Positions 26,758 to 36,392 of a stretch of DNA of 64,000 bases are shown here, piece by piece. The position numbers and the translations under genes were made by a program. The notes below the pieces were generated by a model. It made no database searches and had not been told where the DNA came from. It saw nothing but the letters and a program-made list of their open reading frames with translations. The stretch comes from VAZQ01 sp034669045 (GTDB lineage Bacteria > Pseudomonadota > Alphaproteobacteria > Rhizobiales > Xanthobacteraceae). The DNA is taken from contig JAXDOD010000115.1 of NCBI GenBank assembly GCA_034669045.1, positions 1 to 64,000 of the forward strand. The letters are read 5' to 3'. Positions within the stretch are counted from its first letter, which is position 1; each line of letters starts with the position of its first letter.

Positions 26758-29700
26758 TCACGGCCGGGTCGCGTTCTCCCACAGGGTGCTGCCGCGGGAC
26801 GCGGGCGGAAGAAACGAGGGCGGCGGCTGCACCTGACGCGGCCCGCCTGACGTCGGCGGGCGCAGATCAAGCGGCGGCGGCAGCGCCGGTGCCTGTCCGG
26901 TGGTCGGCGCCGGCGGGCGCGGCCGGACGACCTGTGTCTCCGGCACGCTACGCGCGGCGCGAGGCGGCGTGGCGCTCGCCGGCGGTGACGATGCGGGCGG
27001 CGTGACCGCGGGCGCCGCAGGTGCGCTCGGATTGACCGGCTGCTCGCGGCCGGATTCCAGCGCATCGATGCGTTTGGTCTGGTTCTCGACGGCGCGCAGA
27101 GCGAGCCAGCTCGACAGCGCCACGACCTCGAGCGTCCGCGTGGGCGCATCGACCGGGCCCTTGAGCGCAATGCCGATTTCGGGCCGGGTGCCGGCCGGAG
27201 CGTCGCTGCGCGCGGCGCCTGAGAACGTCAGCCTGGCATCGAGAACGTCGTGCGCGAGGTCCACGCTGCCGCCGAGCGCGAGATCGGCGCCGTGCGCGCG
27301 CACCACCGTGTTGCCGAGGCGCGCCTGGCCGGCCGCGACCACGATCTCGCCCTCGGCCAGCGGGATCGACAGCGCGCCGTTGCCGAGCGCCTGCTCCATG
27401 CGCTCGCGGATTCGGTTCACGTCGATCGGCAGGCCCTGGTCGACGCTGCGGATCACCGCGTCGAACGCCGCCGGATCGAGGCGCAGGATGCGTCCGTCCT
27501 GCACCGTGAAGGTGCCGCTGCCCTTGAGCGATCCGATCAGCGCGATCGGGCTGCGCCCGTTGCCTTCCAGGTCGACATCGATCGTGAGACGGCCCGACAG
27601 CGGCGGCGGACCGCCGCGGATGAGCTCCGCGAGATCGGCGCTGGCGAATCTCAGACGGGTATGCGCGGTGACGCCGTCGGCGCCGCGCTGGAACATCATG
27701 TCGCCGGCAACACGGCCGCCCGCGAGTGTTCCATCGATGTCTTCAAAGGCCAGTTCCGAGGGTCCGAACTGCAGGATGCCGCGCACGTTCTTGGCCGCGA
27801 GCCTGGGCGTGACCGAAACATGCGCCGAGCGCATCGCGATCTGACCGCTGAAGCCGCCGAGCAATCCCGGCTCGAAGGGTTCCGACGGCCACATCGCGGT
27901 CGCGCGGCCGGCTTGGGCGGGCGCCCCAATCGCCGCCGCGATCGCCGACGGCAGATTGATCTCGCCGAGCTCGATGTCGCCGTCGACGCTCATCGGCTGC
28001 GCCAGGCCGAGCTTCAGGCGTCCGCCGATTTCGGTGCCCGCGATCTTGCCGAGGAGGTCGTTCAGGCTGACCGTGCCTTCAGCCAGGGCCAGATTGGCCG
28101 TGAGCGCCGTCGCCAGCGTCTCCGCCGGGCGGCCGGCCGCGACCGGACGCTGCGTGCGCAGGTTTGCGCTCCCGACCTTCAACGCAAGGCTTGCGGTCGG
28201 CCCCTGGCTGCCCGTCAGCCGGACCGTTCCCTTGGCGGCGAGGTCGAGGCCGCCCGCGACGAGCTGGCCATCGACCGCCGCATCGCCGTCGAGCGACCCG
28301 CTCGCCGTGAGGTTCAGCCGGCCCGCGCGCTGATCGACGGCCACGATCTGATCGAGGCCCAGGAGCTCTACCAGCGTGCGGCCGTCGCCGGCCTCGATGC
28401 GACCGGCGAGCTTGACCTTCGCGGCACCGAGCTGGGACAGACGTTCCGCCGTGAAGACGTCGCCGGCGCCATCGGCGTCGCCTTGCAGGTTGACCCGGAA
28501 GGCGCCGGCGCTGCCGCCGATGATGAACTGCGTGCTGGCAGGCGCGCCTGCCGGCCGCGCGGCGTCGCCATTCACGGTGAGCGAGGCGGTCAGCTTGGCC
28601 GGGATGAAGCGTGTCGCCCGGCGGCGGAACTCGGGCACCGCCTGCGGCGCGAACTTCTCCAGCAGCGTCGCTACGCCGTCGAGCGAGCGCGCATCGAGGT
28701 CGAGCGTGATGGCGCCGCGCGGCGAGGCGGTACGCGTGTCGATGCGCCCTTTGGCGGCCAGCGCGGCGCCGCCGAAATCGCCGATCGCGAAACGCTCGAT
28801 CTCGAGCCCGCGCCGGTCGAACTGCAGGCTCACGTCCGCGCGCCGCGCCTCCACGCCGGCAATCGACGCGCGGTCGACCTTGACCGCCAGCGCACCCTCG
28901 CGCGGCCACTCGAACGCCGTGCCCGCGAACACACCTTGCGCCAGCCCATAGGCACGGTCGAGATCGAGCTCGGGCGCGCTCAGCACGGCCTCGATGCGCG
29001 GCGGGCGCTCGCCGCTCGCCCAGGAATAGGAGAGCCGGCCTTCCAGCGCCATGCGGTCGAGATCGGCCTTGAGCCCGTCGATGGCGATCATCTCGCTGCC
29101 GATGGTGACGTCGCCGACCGCGCGCAGCGCACCCGCGCTGATCGCCTGCACGTCGTTGCGGTCCGACAGCCAAGCGAGCAGCGCGCGCGGATCGCGCGCC
29201 TCGACCTTGGCCCGGCCGGCAAAGCCGATGCTCTTGGCTGTGAGATTGAGGCGCCCGCTCAGGCCAACCTGGGTCCCGCCGGGCGCGCGGAAATCCAGCA
29301 CATCGACATTGAAGGCGTCGCGGTCCGCCCGCACCTCGCCGCTCACGCGCTGCAGCGTGGCGCCGGCAAGCATCACGTTTTCGGCGCTGACGACGAGCTT
29401 GAGCGGGATCGGCAGGCGTTGGGTGCCGCCGAAATAGTCCGCGAACGCCTTCACGGCGACCAGCGGTCGCCGGCGCGTCGCCTCCGGCAGCGCGAGCATG
29501 CGGTCGAGGTCGACCTGGGTCGAGGACAGGCCGACGGCGAGCTGCGGGTCCTGACCGAAGGTCAGGTTTGCGTTGCCGCGCAGCTTGATCGCGCGTTCGT
29601 CCGGGCCGTACTGGAACTCGACCTGCTCCAGCGTGGCCCCTGTCGCGTCGCCCTTGATGCGGCTGGTCACGCGCCACGGCTCGATGATGCCGTCGGGCGC

Positions 29701-30435
29701 GCGTCCCACCGGACGCGCCAATTGCAAGGTGCCCTCGAAGCGCGGCACGCCGCGCTCGACGTAGACGACAGCGTCCGCCTCGGCGATCAGCGGGCGATCG
29801 ATCGGATCGACATTGAGACGCACGCGCACGCCGCCGTCGTCTCCGACACGGCTCGCCCCCAGACGATAGGGATAGTGCTGGCCCCCGACGACGAAGGATC
29901 CCTCGCCTTTCACCGGCCCGGCGAGCGAGCGCAGCTCGCCGCGGAACTCCAGCTTGTCGAGGACAAGGCTCGCGCCGCTCGCGGCGTCCGCCAGGATCGC
30001 GCGGCTGTCGACGATGTCCAGGCGCTGGATCGAGATCGCGTCCGGGTCGAAGCCGAGCGACGCCGCCGGCCAGTCGACGCGGCCCTGGCCGTCGAGACCG
30101 ACGGCGAATTCGGCGCCGTCCACCCGCAGCTCCGCGGCCCGCAATTCGCCGCGCATCAGCGAGCTGAGCGCGAACTCGATGCTGAGGCTTTTTGCACGCG
30201 ACGCACCTTTGTCGCCCGGCCGCACGACCTCGATCCGGGACAGGAACAGCATCGGGGTCGGCAGCAGCCGCGCCTCGATCGGGCCTGCGACATGCACGGT
30301 GAGGCCGATGAGGCGGCTCGCCCGCGATTCGAACTCGGCGCGATACTGGCCCCAATCGACAAAATGCGGACCGACCAGCGCCGCGACCAGCGCCAGGATG
30401 ATCGCAATTGCTAGACCGAGCAGCGTCGTCTGCAC
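26758..30435 (-). CDS. asmA: AsmA family protein (bridge-like inner-membrane/periplasmic protein)
   Basis: 1225 aa. One N-terminal membrane helix (about residues 3-24) is followed by the AsmA opening WGQYRAEFESRASRLIGLTVHVAGPIEARLLPTPMLFLSRIEV and a long beta-rich body with repeated G-x-hydrophobic strands; the C-terminal AsmA-2 region includes GSLKGSGTFTVQDGRI. A Pro-rich tail ends the protein. AsmA-like proteins carry phospholipids across the periplasm or affect outer-membrane assembly. The GTG at 30433-30435 with GGAG nearby is preferred; the frame is open 36 codons further upstream. Confidence 0.9.
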   Translation of the reverse strand: MQTTLLGLAIAIILALVAALVGPHFVDWGQYRAEFESRASRLIGLTVHVAGPIEARLLPTPMLFLSRIEVVRPGDKGASRAKSLSIEFALSSLMRGELRAAELRVDGAEFAVGLDGQGRVDWPAASLGFDPDAISIQRLDIVDSRAILADAASGASLVLDKLEFRGELRSLAGPVKGEGSFVVGGQHYPYRLGASRVGDDGGVRVRLNVDPIDRPLIAEADAVVYVERGVPRFEGTLQLARPVGRAPDGIIEPWRVTSRIKGDATGATLEQVEFQYGPDERAIKLRGNANLTFGQDPQLAVGLSSTQVDLDRMLALPEATRRRPLVAVKAFADYFGGTQRLPIPLKLVVSAENVMLAGATLQRVSGEVRADRDAFNVDVLDFRAPGGTQVGLSGRLNLTAKSIGFAGRAKVEARDPRALLAWLSDRNDVQAISAGALRAVGDVTIGSEMIAIDGLKADLDRMALEGRLSYSWASGERPPRIEAVLSAPELDLDRAYGLAQGVFAGTAFEWPREGALAVKVDRASIAGVEARRADVSLQFDRRGLEIERFAIGDFGGAALAAKGRIDTRTASPRGAITLDLDARSLDGVATLLEKFAPQAVPEFRRRATRFIPAKLTASLTVNGDAARPAGAPASTQFIIGGSAGAFRVNLQGDADGAGDVFTAERLSQLGAAKVKLAGRIEAGDGRTLVELLGLDQIVAVDQRAGRLNLTASGSLDGDAAVDGQLVAGGLDLAAKGTVRLTGSQGPTASLALKVGSANLRTQRPVAAGRPAETLATALTANLALAEGTVSLNDLLGKIAGTEIGGRLKLGLAQPMSVDGDIELGEINLPSAIAAAIGAPAQAGRATAMWPSEPFEPGLLGGFSGQIAMRSAHVSVTPRLAAKNVRGILQFGPSELAFEDIDGTLAGGRVAGDMMFQRGADGVTAHTRLRFASADLAELIRGGPPPLSGRLTIDVDLEGNGRSPIALIGSLKGSGTFTVQDGRILRLDPAAFDAVIRSVDQGLPIDVNRIRERMEQALGNGALSIPLAEGEIVVAAGQARLGNTVVRAHGADLALGGSVDLAHDVLDARLTFSGAARSDAPAGTRPEIGIALKGPVDAPTRTLEVVALSSWLALRAVENQTKRIDALESGREQPVNPSAPAAPAVTPPASSPPASATPPRAARSVPETQVVRPRPPAPTTGQAPALPPPLDLRPPTSGGPRQVQPPPSFLPPASRGSTLWENATRP

Positions 30436-30675
30436 GCCGTCTCCAAAGCCGGTGGCTGCGAGGCCTCGCACCGGGCGATGTGCGCGAGCCCCGAAACACA
30501 CCTGAATGCCGTCAATTGAGCACGATTCGAGCCCCCGGACCATGCGGCCGGTAGACTTGCCTGCGGCGCCGCGGCTACGCTCCTGCGCCCCGGAGCGTCA
30601 CCCTGGTGTGGCCGCCGTTGACGGCAAATCTATGTCGGGCGAGATCGCCGGCAAGTCTTCGCGCGCCCGGCTAAC

Positions 30676-32073
30676 TCAAACAAGATTAACGATTTTTCCG
30701 GGATTCATGATGCCCTGCGGGTCGAGCGCGCGCTTCAACGCCCGCATCACATCGAGCGCCGCTCCGCCGTGCTCGGCCGTGAGATAGCCCATCTTGCCCT
30801 GCCCGACGCCGTGCTCGCCGGTGCAGGTGCCGTCCATCGCCAGCGCGCGGGCCACCAGCCGCTCATGCAGCGCCCTGGCACGGGCGACCTCGTCGGCGTC
30901 CGCCAGATCGACCAGCAGCGTCAGGTGGAAGTTGCCGTCCCCGACATGGCCGAGAATCGGAGCGACAAGCCGGCTCGCCGCCAGGTCGCGCTGAGTCTCG
31001 ACCACGCAATCCGCCAGCCGAGAGATCGGCACGCACACATCGGTGGCGATGGCGGCGGCGCCTTGCCGCAGCGCCCGCCCCGACCAGTAGGCGTCATGGC
31101 GCGCCTGCCAGAGTTTCGTGCGGTCCTCCGGACGCGTCGCCCAATCGAACGGGCCGCCGCCGAGCTCCTGGGCGATCTCGCCGAAGCGCTCGGACTGTTC
31201 CTTCACGCCCGCGTCGCTGCCGTGGAACTCGACGAACAGCATCGGCGTCTCGGGCAGCGTGAGCTTGGAATAGGCGTTGCAGGCCTTCACCTGCAACGCG
31301 TCGAGCAGCTCGATGCGCGCGACCGGAATGCCCGACTGGATGGTGAGGATGGCGGCATTGCAGCAGGCCGCCACAGAGGGGAACGGGCAGATGCCGGCCG
31401 CGATCGCTTCCGGGATGCCGGCGAGTTTCAGAGTGAGCTCGGTGATGATGCCAAGCGTGCCCTCGGAGCCGATCATGAGTCGCGTGAGGTCGTAGCCTGC
31501 GGACGATTTCCTGGCGCGGCGCGCGGTGGTCATCCGTTCGCCATTGGCGAGCACGACCTGGAGCGCCAGCACGTTGTCCTTCATGGTGCCGTAGCGCACC
31601 GCGTTGGTGCCGGAACAGCGCGTCGCCGCCATGCCGCCGAGCGAGGCGTCGGCGCCTGGATCGACAGGAAAGAACAGGCCCTGGTCGCGCAGATAGTCGT
31701 TGAGCGCCTTGCGGGTCACGCCCGGCTCGACCGCGCAGTCGAGGTCCTCGGCATGCACGGCCAGCACGCGGTTCATGTCGCGAAAGTCGATCGAGACCCC
31801 GCCGTGCGGCGCATTGACGTGGCCCTCCAGCGATGTGCCGGCGCCGAAGGCGATCACCGGCACGCGCTGCGATGCGCAGATGCGCACGATCTGCTGCACG
31901 TCGTCCGCGCACTGCGGGAACACCACCGCGTCCGGCGGCTCGTTGGCGATCCAGGTCGTGGTGTTGCCGTGCTGCTCGCGCACCGCCGGCGCGGTCACGA
32001 GGCGATTGCCGAATTTCTCCGCCAACGCCGCGACCGCCGTCGCGACCGCTCGCGCGTCGCACCGGCCGCTCAC
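30676..32073 (-). CDS. FAD-linked D-lactate dehydrogenase / glycolate oxidase-like protein
   Basis: 465 aa. FAD-binding PCMH domain: PDAVVFPQCADDVQQIVRICASQRVPVIAFGAGTSLEGHV, DASLGGMAATRCSGTNAVRYG, IGSEGTLGIITE. C-terminal FAD-oxidase domain with HVGDGNFHL and GTCTGEHGVGQGK (metal ligands). It oxidises a 2-hydroxy acid such as D-lactate; which one is not certain. The GTG at 32071-32073 overlaps the ycjF stop (GTGA), so it is translationally coupled. Confidence 0.93.
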   Translation of the reverse strand: MSGRCDARAVATAVAALAEKFGNRLVTAPAVREQHGNTTTWIANEPPDAVVFPQCADDVQQIVRICASQRVPVIAFGAGTSLEGHVNAPHGGVSIDFRDMNRVLAVHAEDLDCAVEPGVTRKALNDYLRDQGLFFPVDPGADASLGGMAATRCSGTNAVRYGTMKDNVLALQVVLANGERMTTARRARKSSAGYDLTRLMIGSEGTLGIITELTLKLAGIPEAIAAGICPFPSVAACCNAAILTIQSGIPVARIELLDALQVKACNAYSKLTLPETPMLFVEFHGSDAGVKEQSERFGEIAQELGGGPFDWATRPEDRTKLWQARHDAYWSGRALRQGAAAIATDVCVPISRLADCVVETQRDLAASRLVAPILGHVGDGNFHLTLLVDLADADEVARARALHERLVARALAMDGTCTGEHGVGQGKMGYLTAEHGGAALDVMRALKRALDPQGIMNPGKIVNLV

Positions 32074-33095
32074 GGCCGGTCCTCGGTACGCCGCCGCAAC
32101 ACGTTGCCGACCAGCGATGCGACGCTCGGCACGTCGTCGTCGCGGAACGGGATCGGCCGGCACAGGTCCATAACGATGATGCCGAGCCGCGCCATGCGGT
32201 AGGACGCGTAGAGCGCGTCGGCGGCGCTGGTGGCGAGGCGCTCGGCCGCCGCGCCGCCGAGGTGCTGCATCAGGGTCGTCGAGGCGATGTCGATGGCGCC
32301 AAGCTTGCCGGCCTCGTAGACGAGACGCCGCAAGATATGGACGGTCGCTGCGGCCGTGGGCCGGTGGCCGTAGGATGCCGCGATGCCGCGCACCATGCGC
32401 ACTCCGCAGGCGAGGAAGAACAGCGCGTCGCTCAAGGGCGTCGGGCTGATGGCGGTGATGCCGAAGGCGCGCAGCACGCCGGTGCGCACATGCGCCTCGG
32501 CGCGGCGGTCGAGCGGCGCCATCACGCTGCGCGACAGGATCTCGATCTGCTGGGCAGCCGTATGGTGGATCTGGTCCTGACGCTGGAAGGCTTCGATCGC
32601 CGCTTCGACCTCGCGGTCCTTCGGCACCACGTCGAGAATCTCGGCGATGGTCTGCCGGATATCCTGCGGGCGCATGCGGCCGGCGTCCTCGGACAGACGG
32701 CGATGGATGGCTTCGACGCTTTTGAGCCGGAACAGGCTTGTGACCTCGCGCGCGATGATCGCGCCGGCGCCAGTGACGCCGGCCGCAATCGCCGTCGCGG
32801 CGATCGCGCCGAGCGCCGTGCTGCGCTCGAACGCCGCCGTGATCCACCACACCGCATCGACGACGAACCAGCCGGCGAAGAACACGCCCAGGCCGGCGAG
32901 CCCGATCGGGATGGCGCGGCCCGGCCTGCGCGCCGGCGAGCGCGGAGCCAGCGCGACCGGTTCGGTCGGAACCACGCGCTCGCTGCGTTCCGTCATGAAG
33001 ACTTGCGGCATTCCTTGCGGCGCGCTACGCGGCGGCGCGACGTCCGCGCGCTCGTCGATCTCGATCACACGCGGCTTGAGCGGGTCCGGATTCAT
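32070..33095 (-). CDS. ycjF: TIGR01620 / DUF697 membrane protein (YcjF-like)
   Basis: 341 aa. A soluble Pro/Arg-rich N-terminus is followed by two membrane helices (about residues 70-120), then a helical C-terminal DUF697-type region (DAGRMRPQDIRQTIAEILDVVP...). It pairs with YcjX in many proteobacteria. Starts four bases inside the ycjX stop (ATGA). Function is unproven; the pair is linked to envelope stress in enterobacteria. Confidence 0.9.
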   Translation of the reverse strand: MNPDPLKPRVIEIDERADVAPPRSAPQGMPQVFMTERSERVVPTEPVALAPRSPARRPGRAIPIGLAGLGVFFAGWFVVDAVWWITAAFERSTALGAIAATAIAAGVTGAGAIIAREVTSLFRLKSVEAIHRRLSEDAGRMRPQDIRQTIAEILDVVPKDREVEAAIEAFQRQDQIHHTAAQQIEILSRSVMAPLDRRAEAHVRTGVLRAFGITAISPTPLSDALFFLACGVRMVRGIAASYGHRPTAAATVHILRRLVYEAGKLGAIDIASTTLMQHLGGAAAERLATSAADALYASYRMARLGIIVMDLCRPIPFRDDDVPSVASLVGNVLRRRTEDRP

Positions 33096-34555
33096 CGCAG
33101 GCGGTCCCCGAGCAGAAACTCCAGCGCGGTGTCGAGATTGATATGCGGGATGCCTTCGACCGGCGACGGGTCGACGGCGGGCGGCTCGAACACCGGTACG
33201 TTGAGGAACGCGGTGCCCCAGGCGTCGGATCGCGGCGGCCGGATCGGGACGTTGCCGACGAAGAACTTCGCCTGTTTGGTCCCGCCGACCGGCCGCCCCA
33301 CCACGACCTGCAGACGCTGGCCGTCGATCTCCTGCGTGTCTTCCGCGGTCGAAATGACCGAGGCGAGCGCCGTCACGTCGATCTGCGCGTTGCTGCTCTT
33401 CACGTCGAGTGCCGGGAACGCGGCCATGTTGCGCAGCAGCTCGGCGAGATGATCGCGCTGGATGTCGGGCACGTGGTCCGCCTTGGTGGCCGCGAACAGC
33501 ACCTTGTCGATATGCGGGCCGCGCAGAAGCTTTGCGACTATCCCGCCGCCGCCGTAGCGGAAGCTCTGCAGGATGGCCTCGATCGCGAGCCGCGTGTCGT
33601 CGAACGCCTCGCGGCCGGCCAGCAATGCGCGCAGCACGTCGACCAGCACGATCTGGCGCGAGTAGCGCCGGAAGTGCTCGTCGTAGAATCGGGCGACGAC
33701 TTCGCGCTTATAGACCTCGAAGCGATCCGCCATCAGGGAGCCCATCGTGTTCGGCGCCGGCACGTCGATGCCCTCGGGCATGTCGAGCGGCGCGAACCAG
33801 AGGAAGGGCACCTCGCCCAGGCTGCCGCGGCAAAGAAAGCGGCCGGGCTGCAGGTAGTTCAGGCCGTGCTGGTCGCGCGCGTTGCGCAGGAACGCGCAAT
33901 AGAGGTCGTGCGCCGCGCGCGCGGTCTCCTCGCTTGCCGCCTCGTCGTGGCGATGCTGCGCGATGAAGGCGAGGAAATCGCGCGCCGCCTCGGCGCGCAC
34001 GCCGCGACGATGGTGCCCCAAGGTCGCGCGAGACCACTCGGCGAAGCTTTGCGACAGCAGCGGGAGATCGAGCAGCCATTCGCCGGGATAGTCGACGATC
34101 CGCAGCGACAGCGTCGCGGGGCTGCCGCCCAGCCGCCCGAGCAGCCGCCCGGCGGCGCCGGCCGGCACGAAACGGATGTCGATCCCAATCTCGCTGATGT
34201 CCGCCGTGCGCTCGGGCCAGCCGGGCGTGCCGCTCGCCATCGTCTCGAGATTGTCCAGGTAGGGAAAGCGCGGCAGCCGCTGCGCCTTCGCGCCCTCGAG
34301 CCGGGCGGCGACCAGGCGCCCCTCCCCCACCACCCGCAGCAGCGGCATCCGGTTGGGATTGTGCAGCGAACTGAGGAGATTGTGGACCAGGCTGGTGATG
34401 AACACGGTCTTGCCGGAGCGGCTGAGCCCGGTCACTGCGAGCCACACCGTCGACCCATTGATCGACCCTTGAGCCAGCTCGCTGAGGTTGAACGCCCGGG
34501 CGAGCCGCCCGCCGGCTTCGGCAATGATGGGAGGAAGCCAGCGGATGTTTGCCAT
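33092..34555 (-). CDS. ycjX: YcjX family P-loop ATPase/GTPase (DUF463)
   Basis: 487 aa. Walker A-like TGLSRSGKTVF (about residue 42), LLRVVGEGRLVAARLE, VDYPGEWLLDLPLL (Walker B-like) and LVDVLRALLAGREAFDDTR, KVLFAATKADHV. DUF463 order is intact. The ATG at 34553-34555 begins MANIRWLPP; the frame is open upstream but without family sequence. First gene of ycjX-ycjF-dehydrogenase run. Confidence 0.93.
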   Translation of the reverse strand: MANIRWLPPIIAEAGGRLARAFNLSELAQGSINGSTVWLAVTGLSRSGKTVFITSLVHNLLSSLHNPNRMPLLRVVGEGRLVAARLEGAKAQRLPRFPYLDNLETMASGTPGWPERTADISEIGIDIRFVPAGAAGRLLGRLGGSPATLSLRIVDYPGEWLLDLPLLSQSFAEWSRATLGHHRRGVRAEAARDFLAFIAQHRHDEAASEETARAAHDLYCAFLRNARDQHGLNYLQPGRFLCRGSLGEVPFLWFAPLDMPEGIDVPAPNTMGSLMADRFEVYKREVVARFYDEHFRRYSRQIVLVDVLRALLAGREAFDDTRLAIEAILQSFRYGGGGIVAKLLRGPHIDKVLFAATKADHVPDIQRDHLAELLRNMAAFPALDVKSSNAQIDVTALASVISTAEDTQEIDGQRLQVVVGRPVGGTKQAKFFVGNVPIRPPRSDAWGTAFLNVPVFEPPAVDPSPVEGIPHINLDTALEFLLGDRLR

Positions 34556-34724
34556 GCCGATCGGTCTCAGGGCCCCCGCCTTGCGCGCGCAGGTTAGGCC
34601 GCGCGGGCCGATGTAATCAAGACGAAGCCGCATCCCTCCACTTGCGACCGGCTTCCTTTTGCCTGAATACTTGGACCAGGCTTTGGTTTGCGCGTGCAAA
34701 AGGCAATCACGGGGGCGTGCCGTC

Positions 34725-36092
34725 ATGAGAATCATAACGTTTGTCGCCGCGCTGGCCGGGCTCGGCCTGCACGCGCTGCCGGCGCAGGCTCAGAATACGC
34801 GCACCTTCGTCTCGGCGGGCGGCAGCGACGGCAACTTGTGCAGCCGCACTGCGCCATGCCGCACTTTCGCGGGGGCAATCGCCAAGACAAATGCGGGCGG
34901 CGAGATCAACACCCTGGAGCCCGGCGGCTACGGCACGCTCACCATCGACAAGGCGATCAGCATCGTGAGCGGGCTGGGCGAGGCCGGCGTGCTGATAGGC
35001 CTGGGCGGCACCGGCATCACGATCACCGCCGGCGCCAACGACATCATCAACCTGCGCGGCCTCATCATCGAAGGCGCCGGCCTGGGCGCCAAAGGGATCG
35101 AGTTCCAATCGGGCGGCTCGCTCAACATCCAGAACAGCGTGATCCGCAATCTCACACAAACTGGGATTGCCTTCATTCCCAGCGCGATCAGCAGGCTGTT
35201 CATCGCCAATACGCTGATTTCCGACATCGGCGGCAACGCGTCGAGCCGCGGTCTCAACATCGCTCCGAGCGGCGGTGCCGGCGTTACCGCCGTGCTCAAC
35301 CGGCTCGACGTCCTCAACACCGCGGGCACGGCGGTGGAAGCCGGCGTCGGCTCGAAGGTGCTGCTCAGAGATTCAACCATCTCGGGCAACGCGGTCGGCG
35401 TGAGCATGACCGGCGGCGCGACGGTCGTGTCCTACGGCAACAATGCAGTCAGCGGCAACGGCACGGACGTCCAGGGCGGCACCATCCCCGAGCAAGGCGC
35501 GCGCGGGCCGGTGGGACCACAGGGACCGACCGGACCGCAAGGACCATCGGGGCCGGTGACGCAAGCGCAACTCGATGCGGCGGTCACCTCGCTCAATGCG
35601 CAGATCGCCACTCTCAACACGTCGGTCGGCGGGCACACGACACAGATCGGCTCGCTTTCCACAAGGACCACCGCCGCCGAAGCTGCGATCACTGCGCTGC
35701 AGGCGACACGTGACCACGCCCGATTTACCAATCAAGACACTTTTGGCGCTGCGCCCGGCGACGCTATCAGCTTCACGGCCAACTCGATTTCAGGCAGCAG
35801 CATTAGCGCACCGAACTCTTCCACGATCAGGTTGAATGCCGCAGGTCGCTATCTGGTGACATTCGTGGCGAGCGTGAGTGAAGAAATATCGGCCCTTTCG
35901 CTCTATCTCGATGGCAATCAGATCGTCGAGTCGATCGTTGGAAGGATGGGCGCTGCGAGCCAGATCACCGGAACCTTCGTGGTGGTGACTTCAGGGCCCA
36001 GCTCACTGCTGACTCTTCGGAACATCTCGCCGGGGGGCACGAGAAACTTCGGGCTAGCTGGATATCTACAAATGGTCGTTATGCGCCTGTAG
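34725..36092 (+). CDS. Secreted beta-helix protein fused to collagen-like and C1q/BclA-like domains
   Basis: 455 aa. Signal peptide (1-20, ends PAQA). Beta-helix region about 22-250 with the signature NTRTFVSAGGSDGN...CSRTAPCRTFAGAI shared with the gene at 14453. A short collagen-like stretch GARGPVGPQGPTGPQGPSGP (about 257-276) follows, then a coiled coil (QAQLDAAVTSLNAQIATLNTS, about 280-335), and a C-terminal jelly-roll-like domain (about 330-455: FTNQDTFGAAPGDAISF, LNAAGRYLVTFVASV, FGLAGYLQMVVM). Collagen-like plus C1q/BclA-like domains usually make trimers. Likely an exported or surface fibre. The domain order is unusual. Confidence 0.85.
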   Translation: MRIITFVAALAGLGLHALPAQAQNTRTFVSAGGSDGNLCSRTAPCRTFAGAIAKTNAGGEINTLEPGGYGTLTIDKAISIVSGLGEAGVLIGLGGTGITITAGANDIINLRGLIIEGAGLGAKGIEFQSGGSLNIQNSVIRNLTQTGIAFIPSAISRLFIANTLISDIGGNASSRGLNIAPSGGAGVTAVLNRLDVLNTAGTAVEAGVGSKVLLRDSTISGNAVGVSMTGGATVVSYGNNAVSGNGTDVQGGTIPEQGARGPVGPQGPTGPQGPSGPVTQAQLDAAVTSLNAQIATLNTSVGGHTTQIGSLSTRTTAAEAAITALQATRDHARFTNQDTFGAAPGDAISFTANSISGSSISAPNSSTIRLNAAGRYLVTFVASVSEEISALSLYLDGNQIVESIVGRMGAASQITGTFVVVTSGPSSLLTLRNISPGGTRNFGLAGYLQMVVMRL

Positions 36093-36194
36093 AGCATTTT
36101 CAGGAAAAGTGGAATCCGATTTTCCGTCGAAAATGCGACCAGCGCAAGAGTCCTAGAGCACCTTCAGTTTCAAGGAAACTGAAGGTGCTCTAGC
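36092..36194. repeat. Dispersed about 100-nt repeat, copy 2
   Basis: Same order of blocks as 4759-4858 (GAGCAT, GGAAAAGTG, AATCCG, TTTTCCGTC, AATGCGACCA, CAAGAGTCCT). It then adds an inverted repeat AGAGCACCTTCAGTTTC / GAAACTGAAGGTGCTCT that could act as a terminator after the beta-helix gene. The rest of the gap to 36392 holds nothing recognised. Confidence 0.85.
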
Positions 36195-36392
36195 GCCCCT
36201 GGACATCGGCCAAGTCCGCCGCTGTCCCGGTATGGGGCCACCGGCTTCAACCTGCGTTGCTCGGCGGTGCAAGGCGTTTGCGCTCCGCTATGATGGTCCC
36301 GTCATGTTGGTATAGGCTGGCTTAGTTCATAGGCTGGCCTTGCGCCCGCTCCCGATCCCGACGTCGCGATATCCGCATCCGCCGAATTCCTG

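Noticed and set aside
27250..30414. 1054-codon open frame on the plus strand opposite asmA
   Set aside because: Shadow of the AsmA gene; composition is typical of antisense high-GC frames.
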